This document shows, piece after piece, positions 1 through 8,345 of a stretch of 64,000 nt of DNA. Origin of the DNA: Bacteroidia bacterium (GTDB taxonomy: Bacteria; Bacteroidota; Bacteroidia; SXHM01). The number at the start of each line of letters is the position of its first letter. Within the stretch, counting starts at the first letter, position 1. The notes beneath the pieces are model-generated. The model had not been told where the DNA came from. It saw only the letters and a list, made by a program, of their open reading frames with translations, and did not search any database. The position numbers and the translations under genes were made by a program. The DNA lies in contig JAJVIC010000006.1 of assembly GCA_022072225.1 (NCBI GenBank), positions 137,785-201,784 on the forward strand. Direction: 5' to 3'.

Positions 1-376
1 GAATAATTTTATCCAGGTTTTCTCGCTCAGTTTTTTCATATATCAAGGTTCCGCCAATGTTCCTGCCGAATTTTTGAGCGGCTTCCGATAGCTTATGAAA
101 CTCTATTCCTATGAATTTATCATACTGCCCATGCATTGAATACAGTTCTTCAACTGAAAACTGAAAGGACTGCTTCCTTAAGTCGTTTATTTCTTTTTCA
201 AAATTTGCTATTTCTTTTGAATAATATTCAATTTGACCTTCAAGTTTTTTAATTTGTTCATTCTCAGATTTTGGCGTTTCTGAAAGTTGCTTTTTTGCAT
301 TATTCAAAAGACCCTCTAACGAATCGTGAAGCATATACAAAGAAGGGTCATCTAAATTATGTCGCAATCCAAACAT
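1..376 (-). CDS. Coiled-coil protein of the mobile element, 3' part outside window
   Basis: The reading frame begins at an ATG (376-374) and stays open to the left edge, so only the first 125 codons are seen. I do not recognise a family. Residues of about 30 to 75 are rich in Lys, Glu, Gln and Asn with heptad-like spacing and look like a coiled coil; a Gly-rich stretch (FGRNIGG) follows. The start lies 5 nt after the stop of the XRE regulator gene, so the two are probably one transcript from the promoter at 620-627. It belongs to the element integrated in comM, so it may be a cargo or transfer function; no more can be said. Confidence 0.6.
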   Translation of the reverse strand, partial: MFGLRHNLDDPSLYMLHDSLEGLLNNAKKQLSETPKSENEQIKKLEGQIEYYSKEIANFEKEINDLRKQSFQFSVEELYSMHGQYDKFIGIEFHKLSEAAQKFGRNIGGTLIYEKTERENLDKII

Positions 377-381
377 TGAAT

Positions 382-615
382 TTATTTTTTAGCAGTGAAA
401 AAATCAGAAAGTGTAATCTTATGCGCATCTAAAACCTTTAGAAAAGTCTCAATTGTAAAGTTCGTCCCGTTTTCCATGCGCCAATACTGAATTCGGGATA
501 TTCCGTGATCGAATGCAAATTGCTCTAACGATTTGTATCCCGCATCCTTCCGCATTTCACGAAGCTTCTCAGCGATTTGAGTAATTCGCTTGTCTAATTT
601 CTTTGTTTCTTTCAT
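382..615 (-). CDS. XRE-family helix-turn-helix regulator, 77 aa
   Basis: A small DNA-binding protein of the Cro/CI (XRE) type. The HTH region reads as SLEQFAFDHGISRIQYWRMENG followed by a short helix ending in TLSDFF, the usual layout of the fold. An upstream in-frame ATG at 645 exists, but the promoter box TATGTTTG (627 to 620) lies inside that extension, so I choose the ATG at 615. The gene is divergent from the serine recombinase, and a duplicated motif with a perfect palindrome lies between them (647-675). A role as repressor of the recombinase and of itself is inferred from this layout, as in other integrative elements. Confidence 0.75.
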   Translation of the reverse strand: MKETKKLDKRITQIAEKLREMRKDAGYKSLEQFAFDHGISRIQYWRMENGTNFTIETFLKVLDAHKITLSDFFTAKK

Positions 616-619
616 GATG

Positions 620-627
620 CAAACATA
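620..627 (-). promoter_or_regulatory. Promoter -7 box of the XRE gene (TATGTTTG)
   Basis: Exact match to the Bacteroidota box TAnnTTTG on the minus strand. Only four bases (CATC) separate it from the ATG at 615, so the predicted transcript would start at or next to the start codon (leaderless). Confidence 0.6.
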
Positions 628-646
628 GAAAATAGTTATCAACAAC

Positions 647-675
647 GATACATCATATATGATACTTTCATATAT
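647..675. promoter_or_regulatory. Candidate operator: tandem GATAC-n-CATATAT repeat with palindrome
   Basis: Two direct copies occur head to tail: GATACATCATATAT (647-660) and GATACTTTCATATAT (661-675). A perfect 12-bp palindrome, ATCATATATGAT, spans the junction (652-663). The site lies between the divergent XRE and recombinase genes and overlaps the only plausible recombinase promoter (TATATTTA, 671-678). Binding by the XRE protein is inference. Confidence 0.45.
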
Positions 676-724
676 TTACTTCATAATCAATTCACATAAA
701 TTTCATCATTAAAAATCAATACCC

Positions 725-2227
725 ATGAGCAAAACTATCGGAATATGGATTCGAGTTTCAACTGAAGATCAAGCAAAAGGCGAATCTCCTGAACACCATG
801 AGAAACGCGCCCGCATGTATGCAGAGGTCAAAGGGTGGACGGTATATACCATATATGACCTGCGCGGTGTCAGTGGTAAATCTGTCATTGACCACCCTGA
901 AGCAAAACGCATGTTTCAGGACGTAAAGAATAAAAAGATTTCGGGTCTCATTTTTTCAAAGCTTGCGCGTCTTGCTCGGGACACAAAACAGCTGCTTGAA
1001 ATTGCAGATGTCTTTCAAAAAAATAATGCTGACCTTATTTCGCTCGGTGAAGCCATTGACACGTCAACTCCTGCCGGTCGTCTCTTCTATACCTTAAACG
1101 GTGCTATGGCACAATGGGAACGGGAAAGTATAGCGGAACGTGTGTTAGATTCTGTTCCCATTCGTGCTAAAATGGGTAAGCCATTGGGCGGTGCTGCACC
1201 ATATGGCTATGCCTGGGAAAACAAAAAATTAATCATAGATGAAAAAGAGGCACCCGTAAGAAGGCGGATGTATGAACTCTTTAAGGAATACAAGCGCAAA
1301 AACACGGTAGCGAATATCCTCAATAAAGAAGGTTTCAGAACTCGGAACGGGTCTGAATTTACCTATACTACTGTAAAACGACTCCTCGAAGACCCTATGG
1401 CAAAGGGATTGCGAAGGGCAAACTATACCAAAAGTTCAGGGCTCAATAAAAAATGGGACCTCAAACCTAAAGAAGATTGGGTGTTTCATGAAGCGCCAGC
1501 AATCGTCTCTGAAGAATTATGGAATGAATGCAATCGAATTTTAGAAGAACAAGAAAAATCAAAAAAAATCATTCCTCGAAAACCCGTTCATCTTTTTACT
1601 GGTGTTGCAATTTGTCATTGCGGTGGTCGGATGTATGTCGTTTCAAATTTGAAAAAATACACTTGTGAGAAATGCAAAAACAAAATAGGCGAAACTGATT
1701 TGGAAGAAATCTTTCATTCACAATTGCATGAATTTCTGTTGTCAGATGCTCAAATCAAAGAATTCTTAAGCCAAACCCAGAACCAAATAGACAATAAAAC
1801 CAAACTACTCGACACGCTTCAAAAGGACGCAAAAACACTTCAAAAGAAACTTGATACCCTAATAGACCTTAGACAAAACAATGAAATACCGAAAGAAGGC
1901 TTTTCAAGTCACTATACGCCTGTTTTTGAGCAACTCCAACAAATCCAAAAGCAGATACCAGAATTACAGGGTGAAATAGATGCCTTAACTCAGCAGTCAC
2001 TCTCCAGTGACCAAATATTCCATGAGGCTAAAGATTTAAGCGCTCAATGGAATAACCTTTCCTATGATGACAAACGAATGATAGTAGAGAATATTACAGA
2101 GAAAATAGAAGTGGCAAAAAGCGACATAACCATAACCCTTAACTACCTTCCGACTTTAGTTCCTAAATCCGAATTGACTACAGGTTCTCACCACAACCTC
2201 AGGGGTTCATACTTGCCACCAGCATAA
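725..2227 (+). CDS. Large serine recombinase (integrase) of the element in comM
   Basis: A 500-residue site-specific recombinase. Residues 1-140 are the resolvase-type catalytic domain with the nucleophile Ser12 in IRVSTEDQ and the motif [11 protein letters not shown] Recombinase domain follows (about 150-290), then a zinc ribbon with Cys297, Cys299, Cys314 and Cys317, and a long coiled coil (about 350-440) of the kind that controls integration versus excision. The 3' end runs into comM: the last eight codons and the TAA stop lie in comM-derived sequence after the crossover at 2200-2210, so the C-terminus depends on the insertion site. The start ATG follows a divergent promoter region shared with the XRE gene. 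The element extends to the left beyond the window. Confidence 0.95.
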   Translation: MSKTIGIWIRVSTEDQAKGESPEHHEKRARMYAEVKGWTVYTIYDLRGVSGKSVIDHPEAKRMFQDVKNKKISGLIFSKLARLARDTKQLLEIADVFQKNNADLISLGEAIDTSTPAGRLFYTLNGAMAQWERESIAERVLDSVPIRAKMGKPLGGAAPYGYAWENKKLIIDEKEAPVRRRMYELFKEYKRKNTVANILNKEGFRTRNGSEFTYTTVKRLLEDPMAKGLRRANYTKSSGLNKKWDLKPKEDWVFHEAPAIVSEELWNECNRILEEQEKSKKIIPRKPVHLFTGVAICHCGGRMYVVSNLKKYTCEKCKNKIGETDLEEIFHSQLHEFLLSDAQIKEFLSQTQNQIDNKTKLLDTLQKDAKTLQKKLDTLIDLRQNNEIPKEGFSSHYTPVFEQLQQIQKQIPELQGEIDALTQQSLSSDQIFHEAKDLSAQWNNLSYDDKRMIVENITEKIEVAKSDITITLNYLPTLVPKSELTTGSHHNLRGSYLPPA

Positions 2228-3254
2228 AACTTGCAGGATATTCTACACTTTGTTTTGCCCGCGAAATGGTAACCACTCTGTCTTCGAGCGGCTGACGCAT
2301 TACCTCTAACACCGTGCGTTTAAATTCAGGTAATTCATCTAAAAACAAAACGCCATTGTGGGCCAGCGATATTTCGCCCGGCTGCGGATTGCCGCCACCG
2401 CCCACCAGTGCCACATCACTTATGGTATGGTGTGGCGAACGAAACGGGCGCAACGTTATCAACGAAGAATGTTTACCCATTTTGCCCGCAACCGAATGTA
2501 TTTTGGTAGTCTCTAACGCTTCGGCTAAACTCAGCGGGGGTAAAATAGTGGGCAGTCGTTTTGCAAGCATCGTTTTCCCGGCTCCTGGCGGACCGATGAG
2601 AATAACATTGTGTCCGCCTGCGGCAGCAATCTCCAAAGCACGTTTAATATTTTCCTGTCCTTTTACATCGGCAAAATCCAAATCCGTTTCATTCAGGCGT
2701 GAATAAAACTCATCGCGGGTGTTTACAATCGTTTGTTCCAGAGGTTTCTCGCCATTGAAAAATTCAATCACCTCTTTAACATTATCTGCTCCGTAAACAA
2801 TGAGTTCGCCAACGATGGCAGCTTCGCGTGCATTTTCTTTGGGCAGGATAAAACCTTTAAAACCTTCTTTCTTTGCCTGTATGGCAATGGGTAATGCTCC
2901 TTTAATGGGTTGCAAACTTCCGTCTAATGAAAGTTCGCCCATGATAATATACTTGCTCACCTCATCTGCCACAATTTGTTCCGATGCAGCAAGAATACCA
3001 ACAGCAATCGTAAGATCGTAAGCCGAACCTTCTTTGCGAATATCGGCCGGAGCCATGTTAATCACTATCTGTTTGCCCGGAACGCGGTAATTGTTGTTCT
3101 TCAACGATGCCTGTATGCGGTGCTGACTTTCTTTAACGGCACTGTCGGGCAAACCTACCAGTACAAAACCAACGCCCTGACCTATATTTGTTTCAACCGT
3201 AATGGTAGTTGCATTTACTCCACTGACTGCACCACCGAAGGTTTTTACAAGCAT
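2199..3254 (-). pseudogene. comM: ComM / YifB-type AAA+ ATPase, 3' part severed by integration
   Basis: ComM is a hexameric helicase-like ATPase of the Mg-chelatase family that promotes branch migration during natural transformation. The first 351 residues remain: the ChlI-like N-terminal domain (about 1-120, with [17 protein letters not shown]) and the AAA+ core with Walker A GPPGAGKT near 220 and Walker [12 protein letters not shown] near 300. Intact members are about 500 residues. This frame stops at 2199-2201 directly after VASMNP, where the family continues CPCG. The C-terminal lid domain and its arginine residues are missing, so the protein is probably inactive while the element is in place. 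Excision would restore the gene. Confidence 0.9.
2200..2210. other. Attachment-site core of the integrated element in comM
   Basis: Read on the minus strand, comM runs ...ATGAACCCCTG and then diverges to A, giving a TGA stop where family members have a Cys codon (MNPCPCG). The shared core therefore lies within 2200-2210, probably in CCCCTG. The recombinase gene reads out through the same bases on the plus strand. The other end of the element, with the rest of comM, must lie to the left of this window. Confidence 0.7.
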
Positions 3255-3269
3255 CTGGGAAATTTATAA

Positions 3270-3623
3270 TTACACTTCAAGTTTCGTAATCAATAAGGCA
3301 ACGACTTTTTTCAGCGTAGGGATTTCTTGTGTGGCAATTTTATAAACCATTGTATAATCCACTCTGAAATATTCGTGCGAAACTAAATTACGAAAGTCAA
3401 CTATATCGCGCCAAGGTATTGATTGTTCAGAAAGCGCTAATGTCATAGGCGATATTTTATTTACTGCCTCGCCTATAATTTCCAATATTCTCTCGGTTGC
3501 ATATTTCTTCTCACTGCTGCGGTAGAAAGAGTCTGCGTCAACACGGTGAAGAATTTCTTCCAAATCAGAAATGCAACCATGAATATGTTTCAACCGTTGC
3601 AGGTCTCCCAACTTATCTTTCAT
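3270..3623 (-). CDS. hepT: HepT-family HEPN ribonuclease toxin
   Basis: A 117-residue HEPN protein. The active-site motif R-x4-H-x-Y is present as RNLVSHEY, in the conserved stretch IVDFRNLVSHEYFRVD. In the HepT-MntA toxin-antitoxin family this protein is an RNA-cleaving toxin, and the paired nucleotidyltransferase silences it by AMPylating the Tyr of the motif. The gene overlaps the upstream antitoxin gene by 11 nt, the usual arrangement. Expression is expected from the promoter in front of mntA. Confidence 0.9.
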   Translation of the reverse strand: MKDKLGDLQRLKHIHGCISDLEEILHRVDADSFYRSSEKKYATERILEIIGEAVNKISPMTLALSEQSIPWRDIVDFRNLVSHEYFRVDYTMVYKIATQEIPTLKKVVALLITKLEV

Positions 3624-3906
3624 AAATCAGAAGTTTATCGCGGTTTATTTTTTCTTCCAATGCAGGATGAATCCATTTTGCCGAAACAAAATCAATGTCT
3701 TTGTTCAATTTTTCTTTCAACTCACGCCATGTACTTACATAGCCCCATCCGATTGGTTGTGAGTAATCCCAGTCAATCAATAAATCTATATCACTGTTTT
3801 CGTCAGCATCACCGCGAGCATAAGAACCGAAAATATAGGCACGCAAAATAGGTTTATCAGCAAGATATTCGCTGATAATATTTATCTGTTCTGTAGTAAG
3901 TTTCAT
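3613..3906 (-). CDS. mntA: MntA-type nucleotidyltransferase antitoxin
   Basis: A 97-residue minimal nucleotidyltransferase. The signature GSYARGDADENSDIDLLID carries the GS motif and the D-x-D metal ligands. In this family the enzyme transfers AMP to the HepT toxin. I start at the ATG at 3906, not at an upstream in-frame ATG at 3960, because the promoter box TATATTTG (3918 to 3911) lies between them and the family begins close to KLTTEQINII. The frame overlaps hepT by 11 nt, suggesting translational coupling. Confidence 0.88.
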   Translation of the reverse strand: MKLTTEQINIISEYLADKPILRAYIFGSYARGDADENSDIDLLIDWDYSQPIGWGYVSTWRELKEKLNKDIDFVSAKWIHPALEEKINRDKLLIYER

Positions 3907-3910
3907 AATA

Positions 3911-3918
3911 CAAATATA
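3911..3918 (-). promoter_or_regulatory. Promoter -7 box of mntA-hepT (TATATTTG)
   Basis: Exact TAnnTTTG match with a spacer of four bases (TATT) before the mntA ATG, predicting a leaderless mRNA for the toxin-antitoxin operon. Confidence 0.6.
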
Positions 3919-3928
3919 AAGATTAACA

Positions 3929-4963
3929 TTATTTGTAAATAGAAACTTCCACCTCACCATTCTCTTTCACAACCCCTCGATACATTCCGGGAGTATTAAA
4001 CGGCATGGCAATATTTCCTTGTGCATCAACAGCAATTACACCACCTGTTCCGCCTAACTCAGTCAGTTTTTTATCAATAACTGTTTCAGCCGCTTGCTGC
4101 AACATAAGGTTTTTGTATTCCATCAATGCCGAAATATCATAAGCCACTACGCTGCGGATAAAAAACTCTCCATGCCCGGTACACGAAACCGCACAGGTTT
4201 TATTGTTGGCATAACAGCCTGCGCCAATAATAGGAGAGTCTCCGATGCGCCCGAATTTTTTGTTGGTCATTCCTCCTGTTGAGGTGGCAGCGGCAAGATT
4301 GCCGTTTATATCCAATGCAACCGCACCGACTGTTCCGAATTTACTATCAGGGTTTGGATTGAACTCCACATCAAACGATGGTTTAACATCGCCTCTGTCT
4401 TCGCTGTGGTCGAGCTGAATTTTTTCTGTTTCTTTTATTTTTTGCCATTGCTTGTAGCGCAGGCTGTCAAAAAAATACTCAGGCGAAACTATTTCCAGTT
4501 TTTGTTCGGCAGCAAATTTTTCTGCGCCTTTGCCTGTCATCATTACATGTGGTGATTTTTCCATTACCGCGCGTGCAGCCGAAATCGGATTTTTTATAGT
4601 GGTTACTCCTGCAACCGAACCTGCCTTAAGTGTTTTTCCTTCCATAATGCTTGCATCCATTTCATTCGTTCCTTCAGCCGTAAAAACCGAACCTTTACCG
4701 GCATTGAACAAAGGGGAATCTTCCAGCACTTTTACGGCAACTTCCACCGCATCCAAACTGCTTCCGCCTGATTTTAACACACTGTAGCCTGCGTTAAGCG
4801 CATCTTTTAACTTCTGTTTGTAGGCACTTTCCAGTTCAGGTGTCATACTTTCTTTTAATATCGTTCCTGCGCCACCGTGTATGGCAAGCGCAAATTTTTG
4901 TGATTGTGCGGTGGAGTTACTCATTAAAAAAAGAATTGGCAGCGCGAGAAAAAATGTTCTCAT
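3929..4963 (-). CDS. Isoaspartyl peptidase / L-asparaginase (Ntn hydrolase), secreted
   Basis: A 344-residue plant-type asparaginase precursor. It has a signal peptide (MRTFFLALPILFLMSNSTAQ), then the alpha subunit starting FALAIHGGAGTI. The autocleavage site lies before the nucleophile Thr in FGTVGAVALD, followed by ATSTGGMTNKKFGRIGDSPIIGAGCYA, typical of the beta subunit. The family matures by self-cleavage and removes isoaspartyl residues from peptides or hydrolyses asparagine. The start is set at 4963 because the box TACATTTG (4975 to 4968) lies four bases upstream; a longer frame to 5047 would encode an intergenic repeat. It is probably periplasmic. Confidence 0.9.
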   Translation of the reverse strand: MRTFFLALPILFLMSNSTAQSQKFALAIHGGAGTILKESMTPELESAYKQKLKDALNAGYSVLKSGGSSLDAVEVAVKVLEDSPLFNAGKGSVFTAEGTNEMDASIMEGKTLKAGSVAGVTTIKNPISAARAVMEKSPHVMMTGKGAEKFAAEQKLEIVSPEYFFDSLRYKQWQKIKETEKIQLDHSEDRGDVKPSFDVEFNPNPDSKFGTVGAVALDINGNLAAATSTGGMTNKKFGRIGDSPIIGAGCYANNKTCAVSCTGHGEFFIRSVVAYDISALMEYKNLMLQQAAETVIDKKLTELGGTGGVIAVDAQGNIAMPFNTPGMYRGVVKENGEVEVSIYK

Positions 4964-4967
4964 TTTA

Positions 4968-4975
4968 CAAATGTA
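4968..4975 (-). promoter_or_regulatory. Promoter -7 box of the isoaspartyl peptidase gene (TACATTTG)
   Basis: Exact TAnnTTTG match followed by four bases (TAAA) and the ATG; probable leaderless start. Confidence 0.55.
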
Positions 4976-4978
4976 TTC

Positions 4979-5019
4979 AATCTTTCTCTCTCCTCTTTGC
5001 GGAGAGTTGGAGTGGGGCT
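4979..5019. repeat. Intergenic dyad repeat, copy 1 (CTCTCC...GGAGAG...GGGG type)
   Basis: The sequence contains CTCTCTCCTCTTTGCGGAGAG followed by TTGGAGTGGGG. A related copy in the opposite orientation lies at 44527-44567. This resembles the short GC-rich dyad repeats common between genes in environmental Bacteroidota. Confidence 0.5.
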
Positions 5020-5027
5020 GCTTTTCG

Positions 5028-5035
5028 TATTTTCG
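5028..5035 (+). promoter_or_regulatory. Promoter -7 box of the methyltransferase gene (TATTTTCG)
   Basis: One mismatch from TAnnTTTG; four bases (CTGC) separate it from the GTG start. It decides the start choice of this gene. Confidence 0.45.
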
Positions 5036-5039
5036 CTGC

Positions 5040-5825
5040 GTGAACAAAATCCGTTTTGTATTTCGTTACCTGCGCTATTTGCTCAAAGCCCGAACACGGC
5101 ACGGCACACATTCTCCGTTTGTTTACAACCTGCTGGAAGAAGTGATTTACGACACTTCACATTTTTATGTCTTTGATGAAATAGAATCGTTGCGCGAAAA
5201 ACTATTGCGCGATGAACGAACAATTAACATTAAAGATTACGGAGCAGGTTCAACAATAAACTCATCGCCAACGCGCAAACTGAAAGACATTGCCGGAAAC
5301 TCGGCAAAGGCTCAAAAATACGGGCAACTGATGTTTCGTCTTATTCAGAAGTTTAAACCCCAAACGCTTTTAGAATTAGGAACCTCGCTTGGTATCAGCA
5401 CTGTTTATCAGGCTTCCGCTGCTCCTAAAAGCAAACTGATTACTATGGAAGGTTGTCCTGAAACAGCATCGGTTGCGAAACAAAATTTTGAAAAACTGAA
5501 ATTGAATAACGTAGAAATTGTGGTCGGTAATTTTGATGAAACACTTTCTTCAACCCTCAATACGATTACAAAACTGGATTACGTTTTCTTTGATGGCAAC
5601 CACCGCAAAGCCCCGACCTTGGACTATTTCAAGCAATGCCTGACTAAAATCAATAATGATTCTGTTTTCATTTTCGATGACATCCATTGGTCAAACGAAA
5701 TGGAAGAAGCATGGGAAGAAATCAAAGCGAATCCTTCGGTTACAGTAACAATAGATTTATTTTTTGTTGGTTTGGTTTTCTTCCGGAAAGAACAGAAGAA
5801 ACAGGATTTTATTATCCGTTTTTGA
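5040..5825 (+). CDS. Class I SAM-dependent methyltransferase
   Basis: A 261-residue methyltransferase. Motif I reads TLLELGTSLGISTVYQASA, followed by an acidic residue after strand 2 (LITMEGCPE) and the strand-4 stretch LDYVFFDGNHRKAPTLDYF and FIFDDIHWSNEMEEAWEEI, as in catechol-O-methyltransferase-like enzymes. The substrate cannot be told. I start at the GTG at 5040, because TATTTTCG (5028-5035) lies exactly four bases upstream, the same geometry as the ATG-started neighbours; a longer frame from 4881 would run through an intergenic repeat. Confidence 0.8.
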   Translation: MNKIRFVFRYLRYLLKARTRHGTHSPFVYNLLEEVIYDTSHFYVFDEIESLREKLLRDERTINIKDYGAGSTINSSPTRKLKDIAGNSAKAQKYGQLMFRLIQKFKPQTLLELGTSLGISTVYQASAAPKSKLITMEGCPETASVAKQNFEKLKLNNVEIVVGNFDETLSSTLNTITKLDYVFFDGNHRKAPTLDYFKQCLTKINNDSVFIFDDIHWSNEMEEAWEEIKANPSVTVTIDLFFVGLVFFRKEQKKQDFIIRF

Positions 5826-5835
5826 GCCATTATGA

Positions 5836-5893
5836 GCCACTAATTACACGAATTTGCACGAAACAATTAGTGTTAATTAGTGAAATTCGTGGC
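5836..5893. repeat. Intergenic dyad repeat GCCACTAATTACACGAA...TTCGTGGC
   Basis: The element begins GCCACTAATTACACGAATTTGCAC and ends TTAATTAGTGAAATTCGTGGC, an imperfect inverted repeat between the convergent methyltransferase and rnc genes. This type of repeat is widespread between genes in many bacterial genomes. No gene is visible in the gap. Confidence 0.55.
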
Positions 5894-5927
5894 AAAAAAT
5901 TACTTCGAGCGAAGTCGAGAAGCAATA

Positions 5928-6653
5928 TTAACCCTCTCCAATCTTCTCCAACGCCTTCTCAGCAGCAGATTGTTCGGCACGTTTTTTTGAAAAGTCTTGT
6001 CCCGTGCCAAGCACTTCATCATTGATAACGGCATTTATTACAAATAATTTTCGTGCACCCATATCGGTTTCTGCAACTACTTCAAAGCGTAATGATTTGC
6101 GCTCTTTTTGTATCCATTCAATCAAACGGCTTTTAAAGTTAACTTCTTGTTCCTGCAATTCTTCCACATCAATGTGATTATTGATAAGCTGAACAAGAAC
6201 AAACTTTTTAGTTTTAATAAAACCTTTGTCTAAATAAATGGCACCAATCATGGCTTCCAGCGCATCCCCCATAATGGAGTTGCTGCGCATGTTTCCGCGG
6301 TTATCGCTCTTGATGAATTTATCCAGCCCCATTTTCTGGGCAAGATGATTCAGATTTTTGCGGCTCACAATTTTTGAGCGCAACTCAGTCAAAAATCCTT
6401 CATCTTCAAACGGATATTTTTTAAAAAGATACTCAGCAACTATGGCATCCAGTATGGCATCGCCTAAGAATTCAAGACGTTCGTTGCTGGCTTTTTTACC
6501 GTCTTTAATTTCGGGCGCAACCGATTTGTGAAAAAAAGCAAGTTTGTAAAGACTGAGATTTTCGGGATAAAAACCGAGCAGATTTTTCAGTGATGCGACT
6601 AATTTTTTGTCGTCACCGGAAAGCAAATTCCGTTTTAAATAATTAATCGGCAA
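5928..6653 (-). CDS. rnc: Ribonuclease III
   Basis: A 241-residue double-strand-specific endoribonuclease that processes rRNA and structured RNAs. The signature is ERLEFLGDAILDAIVAEYLF, with the second catalytic helix GDALEAMIGAIYLDKG, and a C-terminal double-stranded-RNA-binding domain (about 170-240, ending EQSAAEKALEKIGEG). The best start is a TTG directly after the fabF stop; the N-terminus LLSGDDKKLVASLKNLLGFYPENLSLYKLAF is typical of the Bacteroidota protein. It is downstream of fabF in one transcript. Confidence 0.95.
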   Translation of the reverse strand: MPINYLKRNLLSGDDKKLVASLKNLLGFYPENLSLYKLAFFHKSVAPEIKDGKKASNERLEFLGDAILDAIVAEYLFKKYPFEDEGFLTELRSKIVSRKNLNHLAQKMGLDKFIKSDNRGNMRSNSIMGDALEAMIGAIYLDKGFIKTKKFVLVQLINNHIDVEELQEQEVNFKSRLIEWIQKERKSLRFEVVAETDMGARKLFVINAVINDEVLGTGQDFSKKRAEQSAAEKALEKIGEG

Positions 6654-7907
6654 TCAGGAAATATGCTTTTTGAAAATTACAGAAGCGTTGTGTCCGCCAA
6701 ATCCGAAGGTATTGCTCAAAGCTGCATTTACGGTGCGTTTCTGTGCAGTATTGAATGTAAAGTTCAGTTTAGGGTCAAACTGCGGGTCGTCAGTAAAGTG
6801 GTTAATTGTTGGCGGAACAATATCATTTTTCACTGCGAGAATAGATGCAATCGATTCAATCGCACCGGCAGCACCCAGCAAATGTCCCGTCATTGATTTG
6901 GTGGAACTGATATTCAGTTTATAAGCGTTTTCACCAAACACGGAAAGTATCGCTTTTGATTCAGCAATATCGCCCAGCGGAGTTGAAGTTCCGTGAACAT
7001 TGATGTAGTCAATTAATGAAGCATCCATTTCAGCATCTTCCAGCGCAGAGCGCATTACGTTTAATGCTCCCAGACCTTCAGGATGTGGCGCAGTAATATG
7101 ATTGGCATCGGCAGACATACCACCTCCAACTACTTCGGCATAAATTTTTGCGCCACGTGCAATGGCATGTTCGCGTTCTTCAAGAATTAATGCACCCGCA
7201 CCTTCGCCCAACACAAAACCATCGCGGTCAAGGTCAAAAGGGCGCGATGCTGTTTCGGGATTATCGTTACGTGTTGAAAGCGCGTGCATAGCATTAAACC
7301 CGCCAATTCCGGCTTCATTTACTGCAGCTTCTGAGCCGCCTGTAACGAAGAAATTTGCTTTGCCTAAACGAATGTAATTGAAGGCATCAATAATAGCGTT
7401 GGTAGAAGAAGCGCAGGCAGAAACGGTTGTAAAATTTGGTCCGCGCAGTCCGTATTTAATAGAGATATGTCCGGCCGCAATGTCGGCAATCATTTTAGGA
7501 ATAAAGAAAGGGTTGAAACGTGGAGTTCCATCTCCTTTCACAAATTCAGCGCACTCATTGTAGAATGTTTCCAACCCGCCAATTCCCGAACCCCAGATAA
7601 CACCGGCTTTGTCCACATTTATTTTGGTAAGGTCAATACCCGAATCTTTGATGGCTTCGTCAGCAACTACCAATGCGTATTTCGCATACGGGTCCATTTT
7701 GCGGGCTTCTTTGCGGTCAAAAAAATCTTCTTCTTTGAAATTTTTTACCTCGCAGGCAAAACGGGTTTTGAATTTTGAAGCATCAAAACGGGTAATGGGT
7801 GCTGCACCGCTGGTGCCGTTCAAGAGGTTTTCCCAAAACTGAGTCGCAGTATTTCCGATGGGCGTTAAGGCTCCTAATCCTGTTACTACAACTCTTTTGA
7901 GCGTCAT
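6654..7907 (-). CDS. fabF: Beta-ketoacyl-ACP synthase II
   Basis: A 417-residue condensing enzyme of fatty-acid elongation. It joins malonyl-ACP to the growing acyl chain. The catalytic Cys is in VSACASSTNAI; the two His residues are in NVHGTSTPLGD and SMTGHLLGAAGA. Length and ends are normal for the family. It lies between acpP and rnc, all on one strand, which is a common arrangement, although a strong hairpin separates it from acpP. Confidence 0.97.
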   Translation of the reverse strand: MTLKRVVVTGLGALTPIGNTATQFWENLLNGTSGAAPITRFDASKFKTRFACEVKNFKEEDFFDRKEARKMDPYAKYALVVADEAIKDSGIDLTKINVDKAGVIWGSGIGGLETFYNECAEFVKGDGTPRFNPFFIPKMIADIAAGHISIKYGLRGPNFTTVSACASSTNAIIDAFNYIRLGKANFFVTGGSEAAVNEAGIGGFNAMHALSTRNDNPETASRPFDLDRDGFVLGEGAGALILEEREHAIARGAKIYAEVVGGGMSADANHITAPHPEGLGALNVMRSALEDAEMDASLIDYINVHGTSTPLGDIAESKAILSVFGENAYKLNISSTKSMTGHLLGAAGAIESIASILAVKNDIVPPTINHFTDDPQFDPKLNFTFNTAQKRTVNAALSNTFGFGGHNASVIFKKHIS

Positions 7908-7950
7908 GCGCTATGGAATTTGTTGGGTGAATTGATTTCTGTAAAAACAT

Positions 7951-7982
7951 AAAATCATCCCGCAATACTGCGGGATGATTTT
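7951..7982 (-). terminator. Intrinsic terminator between acpP and fabF
   Basis: A perfect 13-bp stem (AAAATCATCCCGC with GCGGGATGATTTT) and a 6-base loop, with A/T tracts on both sides. It probably ends or attenuates the very highly expressed acpP transcript. Confidence 0.75.
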
Positions 7983-8002
7983 ATACAAAATGCTGTGATT
8001 GC

Positions 8003-8239
8003 TTACTTCGCGTTAGCCTCAATATACTCAATGGCCTGACCAACGGTGCTGATGTTTTCTGCCTGGTCGTCAGGAATGGCGATGTTAAATTCTTTTTCAA
8101 ATTCCATGATTAACTCAACGGTATCCAAAGAATCTGCACCTAAATCGTTGGTGAAACTCGCTTCGTTGGTTACTTCGTTTTCGTCAACGCCAAGTTTGTC
8201 AACGATAATGGCTTTTACTCTTGATGCAATGTCTGACAT
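8003..8239 (-). CDS. acpP: Acyl carrier protein
   Basis: A 78-residue acidic carrier protein. The phosphopantetheine attachment Ser is in [16 protein letters not shown]. It carries acyl intermediates for fatty-acid synthesis in the cytoplasm. The start [11 protein letters not shown] is standard. The promoter box TAAGTTTG is at 8283 to 8276, giving a leader of about 30 nt. Confidence 0.98.
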   Translation of the reverse strand: MSDIASRVKAIIVDKLGVDENEVTNEASFTNDLGADSLDTVELIMEFEKEFNIAIPDDQAENISTVGQAIEYIEANAK

Positions 8240-8275
8240 GGTTAATTTATTTGATGTTTTTTGTGTTTATGGCTG

Positions 8276-8283
8276 CAAACTTA
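8276..8283 (-). promoter_or_regulatory. Promoter -7 box of acpP (TAAGTTTG)
   Basis: Exact TAnnTTTG match, 36 bases before the acpP ATG. Confidence 0.6.
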
Positions 8284-8345
8284 GTAAAATTAAATATCTG
8301 ACGAATAATTATTGATTTTCAGCTAATGTTAAAGAAATTTAATGC

